The notes under the pieces: model-generated
Told to the model about the DNA's origin: nothing
What the model saw: only the letters and a program-made list of their open reading frames with translations
Databases searched by the model: none
In this document: positions 6,582 through 11,501 of the stretch, piece after piece
How positions within the stretch are numbered: the first letter of the stretch is position 1
How the letters are laid out: each line of letters starts with the position of its first letter
Translations under genes and position numbers: made by a program
NCBI GenBank assembly: GCA_025059435.1
Contig: JANXDK010000012.1
Span: forward strand, 1 to 11,501
Reading direction: 5' to 3'
Length of the DNA: 11,501 nt
Source: Thermoproteota archaeon
GTDB lineage: Archaea > Thermoproteota > EX4484-205 > JAAOZP01

Positions 6582-6582
6582 G

Positions 6583-6596
6583 CTTAAACATTAATA
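6583..6596 (+). promoter_or_regulatory. Probable TATA box of the YjbQ-family gene
   Basis: The run CTTAAACATTAATA is centred about 31 bases before the ATG at 6621, with no Shine-Dalgarno between. This is the geometry of an archaeal promoter giving a leaderless or nearly leaderless transcript. Confidence 0.5.
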
Positions 6597-6620
6597 TTGG
6601 CTCTCTACTAGCAGGTCTAC

Positions 6621-7025
6621 ATGGCTCTTAGCGTAATAGAAGTGAGTTCAACGTCTACGCAACAGTTTATTGATATTACTGACAGGGTCGAGGAAGTTGT
6701 TAGGAAGAGCGGTGTTAGAAATGGTATATGCTTTCTTTACGTTCCCCATACAACCGCGGGCATAACTATAAACGAGAACGCTGATCCGAGCGTAGTTAGG
6801 GACATTATGGAGACTCTTGAGCGCCTAGTGCCTGTAAACGGTCGCTATAGGCACTTGGAGGGTAATGCTCATGCACACATAAAATCCAGTATTCTCGGCC
6901 ATTCCGTATGCGTGCTGATTGAAGAGGGTAGGCTTGGATTGGGAACGTGGCAAGGAGTATTCTTCTGCGAATTCGACGGGCCGAGGAGGAGGAAAGTACT
7001 GGTGAAAATAATTAGGGAACAATAA
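6621..7025 (+). CDS. YjbQ / UPF0047 family protein (secondary thiamine-phosphate synthase type)
   Basis: A complete 134-residue member of the widespread YjbQ family, a small trimeric beta-fold protein. The family signature is intact: FLYVPHTTAGITINENADPSV (about 39-59), then HLEGNAHAHIKSSILG (about 79-94), then LGLGTWQGVFFCEFDGPR near the C-terminus. The conserved His and Glu residues (PHTT, HLEGN, AHIK) form the presumed active site. Some family members can replace thiamine-phosphate synthase in genetic tests, but the true reaction is not settled, so I give no gene symbol. The gene stands alone, with its own promoter and a terminator hairpin directly after, and converges on the zinc-ribbon operon. 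Confidence 0.93.
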   Translation: MALSVIEVSSTSTQQFIDITDRVEEVVRKSGVRNGICFLYVPHTTAGITINENADPSVVRDIMETLERLVPVNGRYRHLEGNAHAHIKSSILGHSVCVLIEEGRLGLGTWQGVFFCEFDGPRRRKVLVKIIREQ

Positions 7026-7041
7026 ATAGAGATGACAGAAG

Positions 7042-7059
7042 ACCCTGAATAGGGTTTTT
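7042..7059 (+). terminator. Hairpin-plus-T-run terminator of the YjbQ gene
   Basis: ACCCT (7042-7046), a GAAT loop, and AGGGT (7051-7055) form a perfect 5-bp stem running straight into TTTTT (7055-7059), 16 bases after the stop codon. It sits in the 39-base gap between converging genes. Confidence 0.6.
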
Positions 7060-7064
7060 GCGAA

Positions 7065-8039
7065 TTATTCTAAGATAGGCCCAAAACTAGGCGTTAATCG
7101 AAGTTGTTCCATTAAGCCTCGTACTTCTGAGCTTAACCTGTGGTGAGCAGGAGTCTCAGAACCTCTTCCTTTCAAAGAGAGAGCTTTAGCAAACAATGGC
7201 GATGATATTACTAGCGAAGAGACTATGCCACTTAAAATCCCGATGGGCGATATGATGGTTGCGAATAAGCCTGACATTAAGCCTATGAGGACCATTATCA
7301 TAGCGGTTGTTAGCATTACAGTTCGAGACCGTGTGCTTAAAGGGTATTCTACGTAAATAACTCTACCGCCTGGAGCATCCATTAGGACCCTGTATACATT
7401 TCTCCTGTAAGAGTACTCGATTAGCCAAAGGGGATAGTGGACTAAACCGATGTAGTTGACTTCAGCCTTTTCAACGCCTTTGAATCCACTACAGCTCTTA
7501 CGTGCTTCAGTCATAGCCTGATTAGTTATGAACCGATAAGCAATGTTGTATGCTTGACGATAATCTATTGTTGGAAGGTAGAACTTACTTCTCTGGGCCT
7601 GATTAGGATTGAAGAAGCTTCTCCCCCTTACCGAGAAGGATATTTTTTCAGCGAAAGGGTCTAGCCATGTTCCGGTTCTGGTGGCGAGTACGGTCATGTT
7701 TTTAACCTCAAGATAGCTCGCTTGATTACCACGATAAGAACAAGAAGAATATGCCTTGCAATTGAAAACGTGATAAGGAATATTATAGAGTTCAATTTTC
7801 TTAAGATTTGCTCCAGCATTGAAGTCCTCCGGTATACCGTATCTGCGTAGAATAAACTGGATTGTCCTGCGCCAAGCGGAGGAACTGTCAACATAAGCTG
7901 GAAACATGTAATATTCCCATTTCTTGCCTGTTGAAACCTCAAAGGTATGACCACAATACTGACAAATAATGATGGATGCTGCCTGAGGAGCAGCTATTGT
8001 TGCATTACAATTAGCACAATTCAGTTGCTTAAGGCTCAT
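7065..8039 (-). CDS. Membrane protein with N-terminal zinc ribbon and C-terminal helix pair (YdjG-like paralogue 2)
   Basis: Numbering is from an upstream GTG at 8045. The zinc ribbon uses Cys10, Cys13, Cys28 and Cys31 (CANC and CQYC). A middle domain follows, then the motif YPLWLIEYSYRRNVYRVLMD (204-223), which is shared with the upstream gene product. Two membrane spans follow at about 242-264 and 266-288. The tail (290-326) is polar, so both ends are probably cytoplasmic. I prefer the ATG at 8037-8039, which makes an ATGA overlap with the preceding stop and gives 324 residues. The GTG at 8045 is possible because GGGAGG lies 4 bases before it. The architecture resembles Bacillus YdjG, a membrane anchor of a stress module. 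Function here is inferred from context only: recruiting the SPFH protein or sensing membrane state. Confidence 0.75.
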   Translation of the reverse strand: MSLKQLNCANCNATIAAPQAASIIICQYCGHTFEVSTGKKWEYYMFPAYVDSSSAWRRTIQFILRRYGIPEDFNAGANLKKIELYNIPYHVFNCKAYSSCSYRGNQASYLEVKNMTVLATRTGTWLDPFAEKISFSVRGRSFFNPNQAQRSKFYLPTIDYRQAYNIAYRFITNQAMTEARKSCSGFKGVEKAEVNYIGLVHYPLWLIEYSYRRNVYRVLMDAPGGRVIYVEYPLSTRSRTVMLTTAMIMVLIGLMSGLFATIISPIGILSGIVSSLVISSPLFAKALSLKGRGSETPAHHRLSSEVRGLMEQLRLTPSFGPILE

Positions 8040-9004
8040 TTCCACCTTTCCTCCCTAACGTCGCTTATAGACTTTCTAGAGAGAGATGCTCCTATTAGAC
8101 ACGATAGGATGAATATTAATACACCCAGCGAAGGCGCATTGTCTTTGGCAAGTAATGTTAATGGAAGAACAAATGCTCCGAACAAGATTGCAACTATGCT
8201 TCCGATTATGTAAAGTATTCTCTGACTTAGGAAAACAGGCTCGGAAATCCTTAGCAACTGTAGGTTGTAGCCTGATATGCTTGCTCTGTAGATTCCTCCC
8301 TTATATTTATACACTATACTCCATAACGGCGCGAGTACAATCCAAAAGGAATTCACAATGGGTGTACATGAATAGTAGTAAAAACCATCTAATCGCTTGG
8401 AAGAACGTATGGTTTCTCTCATTTGGTCTTCAGCCATATCCTTGAGCTCATCAATAGCCTCTTCTGGGGATATCTCTGCATTTAAAACGTGAAGTCCAAT
8501 ACTCTTCCAATCGACTGACTCGAGTGGCTGAGCTACTAAGGTTTTAACCTGAGAGATAAGCTCTTGAAGCCCATATTCTGCAGACTCTCTTCTAGCTTCG
8601 AAGGCAATCCTCATAGAAGTGTTGAAAGATCCTCTTTCAGTAACGGTTCTGGTAACAATTCTTTTGCCACTGTGCTCAGTTTCCCTTCGGAAACCGACCC
8701 ATTCCCCACTTACTGAAACATCCCCTAGAAGTATTGGGATATATGAACCTTGGATTTCAATGATCTCTATGTTACTGTAAACCTTTCTCATATTAGGGTC
8801 GTTTTTCATCCTGTTCCAGAAGGCGTTAACCACCTCATCTCTAGTTAGGGAAGGTATGATGAATATTTCAAACCTGTCTGTTGAGAACCAATTAACTGTA
8901 CCACAGTAATCACAAACGCAAGCAATAGTCTCAGGAGTATAGTCTAATGGTCCTCCGCAATTAGAGCATTTAAAAACTTCCTTTGAAATTATCGATTCAG
9001 TCAA
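8036..9004 (-). CDS. Membrane protein with N-terminal zinc ribbon and C-terminal helix pair (YdjG-like paralogue 1)
   Basis: A 322-residue protein. The zinc ribbon is FKCSNCGG (Cys13, Cys16) and ACVCDYCG (Cys31, Cys34). The middle region (45-210) is a mixed alpha/beta domain with an acidic helical stretch near 150-205. The motif APLWSIVYKYKGGIYRASIS (225-244) matches YPLW..EY.Y....YR in the next gene product. Two hydrophobic spans at about 263-283 and 292-308 precede a short basic and acidic tail. The TTG start overlaps the previous stop as TTGA, with AAGGTAGGT upstream. The ribbon probably mediates protein-protein contact rather than DNA binding, since the protein is membrane-anchored. It fits the YdjG-like group found beside SPFH proteins; I infer a scaffold or sensor role. 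The two tandem genes look like an old duplication. Confidence 0.75.
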   Translation of the reverse strand: MTESIISKEVFKCSNCGGPLDYTPETIACVCDYCGTVNWFSTDRFEIFIIPSLTRDEVVNAFWNRMKNDPNMRKVYSNIEIIEIQGSYIPILLGDVSVSGEWVGFRRETEHSGKRIVTRTVTERGSFNTSMRIAFEARRESAEYGLQELISQVKTLVAQPLESVDWKSIGLHVLNAEISPEEAIDELKDMAEDQMRETIRSSKRLDGFYYYSCTPIVNSFWIVLAPLWSIVYKYKGGIYRASISGYNLQLLRISEPVFLSQRILYIIGSIVAILFGAFVLPLTLLAKDNAPSLGVLIFILSCLIGASLSRKSISDVREERWK

Positions 9005-9327
9005 CGTTTACCTACCTTAGAGATTATTACTCCGGTAACAACAATTATTATTAGAGAAATGCTAAAATTTAATAACAAGTTTCCAGTGAAAAGCGTTAAA
9101 AATAATGAAAAGCCTAAACAGGACATTACCAGGCCCCAAATCAAGTAGTATTTCCAATCGGCAGCGAACATGGAGAAGAATACTGTGTACAATCCTAGCA
9201 ATATTAAGGGTAATGAGATGAGAATAAGCGGATCTGCATAACCCATTGAAAATAATATGCCATCTATTGCAATCGAAATAAGCAATATGGCTAATGCATA
9301 ACCTCCATATCCCGCTCTTTTACTCAT
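9001..9327 (-). CDS. Small four-helix membrane protein, first gene of the zinc-ribbon operon
   Basis: I choose the ATG at 9325-9327 (108 residues, MSKRAGYGGYALAILL). A GTG or longer start up to 9390 would place the coding region over and upstream of the TATA box at 9353-9360. Four hydrophobic segments fill nearly the whole chain: about 8-26, 33-54, 60-80 and 84-103. There is a short WKYY patch between helices two and three and a basic end (SKVGKR). No catalytic motif is seen and I do not recognise the family. Position at the head of an operon with two zinc-ribbon membrane proteins suggests a membrane partner of them, perhaps in the place of YdjH in Bacillus, though there is no clear sequence kinship. 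Confidence 0.7.
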   Translation of the reverse strand: MSKRAGYGGYALAILLISIAIDGILFSMGYADPLILISLPLILLGLYTVFFSMFAADWKYYLIWGLVMSCLGFSLFLTLFTGNLLLNFSISLIIIVVTGVIISKVGKR

Positions 9328-9352
9328 TGAAATATTTGAGAAGCAACTTAAC

Positions 9353-9360
9353 TTATATAA
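9353..9360 (-). promoter_or_regulatory. Self-complementary TATA box TTATATAA
   Basis: TTATATAA reads the same on both strands. Its centre is 30 bases from the ATG at 9327 on the minus strand and 27 bases from an ATG at 9384 on the plus strand, both ideal archaeal promoter spacings. For the minus-strand gene this supports a leaderless mRNA and fixes the short start. Flanking BRE sequence would decide orientation; purines lie upstream on the minus strand (GGAGAAAAG). Confidence 0.6.
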
Positions 9361-9383
9361 CTTTTCTCCTGAAGTAGTTAACA

Positions 9384-9485
9384 ATGACAAGGACTGAACA
9401 TTTAGGAATTATTTTCGTACCTTCGGTTCTAAGTTTTATGAGATCAAAACACGAGAAGTTTTCTTCCATCTCTTTGCAATACTAA
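9384..9485 (+). CDS. Possible 33-codon small ORF opposite the zinc-ribbon operon
   Basis: An ATG at 9384 opens a 33-codon frame ending at the TAA 9483-9485, with a mid-chain hydrophobic stretch (LGIIFVPSVLSFM). The only support is the bidirectional TATA box 27 bases upstream. It has no family resemblance and may be chance. The 5' part of an untranslated RNA is an equal alternative. Confidence 0.15.
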   Translation: MTRTEHLGIIFVPSVLSFMRSKHEKFSSISLQY

Positions 9486-9637
9486 TAAATCTTCTGGACA
9501 AGCTTCTTATGGGAGACGGATATTTTGGAGGCTTGTCACTAGCGCTCACGAGACCTGCTCTCGGTATGTCGTATGAGTGAATCGAATCTACAGCTCTTTA
9601 GCTTTGTTTTAATCTTTTTTATAGGTACCGGCTAAGG
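9486..9637. other. Intergenic stretch with a nested stem-loop and a plus-strand T-run
   Basis: No gene seen. TCACT (9536-9540) can pair with AGTGA (9576-9580), enclosing CGAGA (9549-9553) paired with TCTCG (9559-9563) around a 5-base loop. A run of six T (9615-9620) in AATCTTTTTTATAGG follows on the plus strand. Together with the plus-oriented TATA at 9353 this could be a short RNA of about 235 bases, but pairing is weak and no C/D or clear H/ACA guide motif is present. Confidence 0.2.
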
Positions 9638-10705
9638 TTATTGAAGTTTCGCACCACAGTTCATACAGAACTTGGCAACAGCAGGTATTTGCGACCCGCA
9701 TTGTGGACAGTTTACCGTAGCCTGTAGAGGATTACCGCAGTTCATGCAGAAACGTGCTGTAGCAGGATTTTGGGTCCCACATTTTGGACATGCTACTGTC
9801 CCAGGTGGAGAGGGAGCGAGTGGTTGTGATGGTGGTGGCGGAGGTGCTTGAATAGGTGAGCCGCAGTTGGGACAGAACCTGCTTGTCGAAGGCACTTGCG
9901 TCCTACAGCTTGGACATATTACCATCGGTACTGCTGCAGCTTGCTGCATAAGCTGTGGTATTAGAACTATGCCTGTTCCAGCTGCAGCATTAGGCGATTT
10001 GCTAAGGGACTCTGCAACGCTCTTGGTAGTATCCATTGCAAGTACTTGTGTAGCTGCACCGCCTGTCTGCTTTATCCAGAAGAGCCTGTCTCTGTATTCT
10101 GGAGTAGTATCCATGCCTTCAAACTTTAGGTCTATCAGGTCTATTCCAACCCTTTTAAACTCCTCATCAATAGCGGCCTTAACTTTGAACGATACTTCTT
10201 CAAGCTTTGTGAATACTGTTGCGAGATCGTATTTTGCCAACTGGGTTATAAGCCTCTCGTTCATGAAGCCTCTTAGAAAGTTGTTAACAGCTTCTGTAGT
10301 ATATGCACTTTGGCCACCGACAACCTCCATCACGAATGTTTTAGGATCATCTATCTTAAACCAGAAGGAACCGTAGAACTTGAGTGGTGCAAGCTCCGTT
10401 GTTTGGCCACTTGCCCCAAATAATCCTTTAAACTGTTTCGTTGAAACGAATATCACCGTAGCCTTAAACGGGGTTGTTTCGAAACCAGCTAATCTAGATA
10501 ATACTCCAGTTAATAGTGGGAGATTCATCGTAGTCAAAGTATGTCTCCCAGGTCCAAGTACGTCGTAGGCTTTACCGTCTCTGAAAAATATCGCTGCCTC
10601 ATACTCGTGAACTATCAGTTGTGCGCCCCAGGTTATCTCCTCTTTAGGGTATCTCCAGACAATATCGTCAGCAGATGCTCCGATCCACTCTATTATCTGG
10701 GGCAT
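9638..10705 (-). CDS. SPFH-domain protein with three C-terminal zinc ribbons (YdjI-like, COG4260 type)
   Basis: A 355-residue soluble member of the stomatin/prohibitin superfamily, with no membrane span. The SPFH domain is about 15-215: WGAQLIVHEYEAAIFFRDGK (26-45), the VLGPGRHTLTTMNLP turn (49-63), FWFKIDDPKTF, LITQLAKYDLATVFTKLEEV, and VGIDLIDLKFEGMD followed by TPEYRDRLFW. An Ala/Gly/Ser-rich linker leads to three CxxC...CxxC ribbons: Cys264/267/278/281, Cys306/309/320/323 and Cys333/336/347/350. A proline-rich spacer (287-302) separates the first two. The Bacillus homologue YdjI is brought to the membrane by YdjG/YdjH and helps recruit PspA. By analogy this one would assemble at membranes held by the zinc-ribbon membrane proteins encoded downstream. 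The start ATG 10705 has a perfect AGGAGGTG 7 bases upstream. Confidence 0.9.
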   Translation of the reverse strand: MPQIIEWIGASADDIVWRYPKEEITWGAQLIVHEYEAAIFFRDGKAYDVLGPGRHTLTTMNLPLLTGVLSRLAGFETTPFKATVIFVSTKQFKGLFGASGQTTELAPLKFYGSFWFKIDDPKTFVMEVVGGQSAYTTEAVNNFLRGFMNERLITQLAKYDLATVFTKLEEVSFKVKAAIDEEFKRVGIDLIDLKFEGMDTTPEYRDRLFWIKQTGGAATQVLAMDTTKSVAESLSKSPNAAAGTGIVLIPQLMQQAAAVPMVICPSCRTQVPSTSRFCPNCGSPIQAPPPPPSQPLAPSPPGTVACPKCGTQNPATARFCMNCGNPLQATVNCPQCGSQIPAVAKFCMNCGAKLQ

Positions 10706-10707
10706 GT

Positions 10708-11244
10708 CTAAACACCTCCTTTAATTGATACGATTGCCTCCTCTCTGGAGGAGAATGCTGATTCAAATTCTACAAGCTTAGATTCAAGCCTTTTAAGAAG
10801 ATTTGGAATCACATCGAGACTTCCCGCATTAGCAGCACTACTTGTTTCAACAGCCAATCTAGATATTTCGTCACAAGCACCTACTAGCTTGTAATCGTAA
10901 TCCAGAATCCTGTCAAGTTCATCCTCATGAATCTTAATAAGATTAAAGAAGCCGGAATAACCGTAATCAGCATGTTCAACTTTGTTTATCACCCTATCCA
11001 TTATAGCGTTAATTCTGTTCAGAGTTTTAAACAACTCAACAGCATTGGCATCGGCAATTTCCCTAACGACGTTCTTTAAACCAGATCTTGCTGCTTCAAG
11101 CTTCCTGACCATGAAATCTCGGAGAAGCTTATCAGCTTCCCTCCTAACCTCCTTCTGTTTATATCCTCTGTAGCCAGGTATGTAAGAAGCAATTTTCTCA
11201 GATAAACCTCTATCCTCTTCATACTTCTTTATGAATTCGCTCAT
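10708..11244 (-). CDS. Helical (coiled-coil-type) protein paired with the SPFH gene
   Basis: A 178-residue, almost wholly helical protein. The N-terminus has SEKIASYIPGYRGYKQKEVR (14-33) followed by a basic heptad-like helix (EADKLLRDFMVRKLEAARSG) and several more amphipathic helices; the chain ends EEAIVSIKGGV. The IPGYRGYK-x-K-E-x-R-R-E-A-D-K-L-L-R block is a pattern I recall from bacterial proteins encoded beside SPFH/zinc-ribbon genes, though I cannot name a family. It is followed 2 bases later by the SPFH ATG, so they form one operon. A TATA box lies 31 bases before the ATG at 11244, with no Shine-Dalgarno. It is not recognisably PspA, but could play that partner's part: binding the SPFH protein and the membrane surface. 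Lack of membrane spans fits a peripheral protein. Confidence 0.75.
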   Translation of the reverse strand: MSEFIKKYEEDRGLSEKIASYIPGYRGYKQKEVRREADKLLRDFMVRKLEAARSGLKNVVREIADANAVELFKTLNRINAIMDRVINKVEHADYGYSGFFNLIKIHEDELDRILDYDYKLVGACDEISRLAVETSSAANAGSLDVIPNLLKRLESKLVEFESAFSSREEAIVSIKGGV

Positions 11245-11270
11245 CCTACGCTTAATTCTGTGACAAACTA

Positions 11271-11280
11271 GTTTAAAAAC
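11271..11280 (-). promoter_or_regulatory. Probable TATA box of the helical-protein/SPFH operon
   Basis: On the minus strand this reads GTTTTTAAAC, centred about 31 bases before the ATG at 11244. The spacing equals that of the 9353 and 6583 boxes, supporting leaderless initiation of the operon. Confidence 0.5.
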
Positions 11281-11323
11281 ATTTAATCAAGTATCTTTGA
11301 AGCCTTTTGAAAGAAATACTGAT

Positions 11324-11501
11324 CTAACAACTTGTTAAGACAATTATCTCAGGATAAGTATCGTTGTGTTTAACAACTCTCTCATGTTCTATTCTAAGCC
11401 CTGCTTTACTCAGAGCTTTCTTTACGCAATCCGGTTTAAGGGTTATCATCACTATCTTTCCATCATATGTTAAAACCTTCTTCATTTCCATTAGACACTG
11501 T
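11324..11501 (-). CDS. C-terminal end of a probable class I SAM-dependent methyltransferase
   Basis: 58 residues up to the TAG at 11324-11326; the gene continues beyond the window. The segment reads LMEMKKVLTYDGKIVMIT, then KPDCVKKALSKAGLRIEHER, then KHNDTYPEIIVLTSC. Helix, strand with D/G-G/K turn, helix containing a GL..E..R block, and a final hydrophobic strand pair match the last part of the Rossmann methyltransferase fold (helix E to strand 7). The SAM-binding and catalytic motifs lie outside, so the substrate is unknown; RNA-guanine methyltransferases of archaea are one possibility. It runs in the same direction as the helical protein/SPFH operon, with a 79-base gap that holds that operon's own promoter. 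Confidence 0.5.
   Translation of the reverse strand, partial: QCLMEMKKVLTYDGKIVMITLKPDCVKKALSKAGLRIEHERVVKHNDTYPEIIVLTSC

Noticed and set aside
9328..9390. Longer N-terminus for the four-helix protein (129 residues from 9390)
   Set aside because: It would translate through the TATA box at 9353-9360 and adds a stretch unlike the rest; ATG 9327 fits a leaderless start.
9530..9592. Possible H/ACA guide RNA ending at the ACA in CTACAGC (about 9588-9592)
   Set aside because: No lower stem closes next to the ACA and no kink-turn is visible; only a weak nested hairpin remains.
1624..10568. Numerous antisense or shifted open frames inside purH, folC, ATPase, permease and SPFH genes
   Set aside because: Each lies within a gene with clear family motifs and has no motif, promoter or ribosome site of its own.

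Overview
The window looks archaeal, probably a thermophilic member of the Thermoproteota/Korarchaeota side of the tree; the lineage call is tentative. The reasons are as follows. TATA-like boxes lie about 28-32 bases before first-gene starts that lack a Shine-Dalgarno, which suggests leaderless mRNAs. TTG and GTG starts are frequent, and internal genes are coupled through TTGA/ATGA stop-start overlaps. A VapBC pair of archaeal style and several zinc-ribbon proteins are present. Base composition is moderately AT-rich and even by eye. There is no rRNA, tRNA, CRISPR array or insertion sequence that I can recognise.

Layout. (1) 1-313 (+) is the end of a small membrane protein resembling an ECF-transporter S component. 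It overlaps tail-to-tail with the next operon. (2) 298-3191 (-) is a purH-folC operon: bifunctional AICAR transformylase/IMP cyclohydrolase followed by a folylpolyglutamate-synthase-type ligase. It links the last steps of folate-dependent purine synthesis to maturation of the folate cofactor. (3) 3326-5082 (+) is a two-gene ABC-2 type exporter (ATPase and permease), divergent from purH, with a perfect 17-bp palindrome on its likely TATA box. (4) 5176-5849 (+) is an AbrB-type antitoxin with a PIN-domain VapC toxin. (5) 5850-6582 is a poor region holding T-tracts and two protein-like fragments that look decayed. (6) 6621-7025 (+) is a YjbQ/UPF0047 gene ending in a hairpin-plus-T-run terminator.

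(7) 7065-11244 (-) is the most interesting block. It has two transcription units on one strand. The first encodes a helical protein and an SPFH (stomatin/prohibitin-like) protein with three C-terminal zinc ribbons. The second encodes a four-helix membrane protein and two successive, distantly paralogous proteins, each with an N-terminal zinc ribbon, a shared PLW..Y.Y motif and two C-terminal membrane helices. The parts list resembles the Bacillus subtilis YdjF(PspA)-YdjG-YdjH-YdjI membrane-stress module. I infer an archaeal membrane-surveillance or membrane-organising system in which the zinc-ribbon membrane proteins recruit the soluble SPFH protein and the helical partner. No PspA homologue is visible; the helical protein may take its place.

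(8) 11324-11501 (-) is the C-terminal end of a probable class I SAM-dependent methyltransferase, running off the window.
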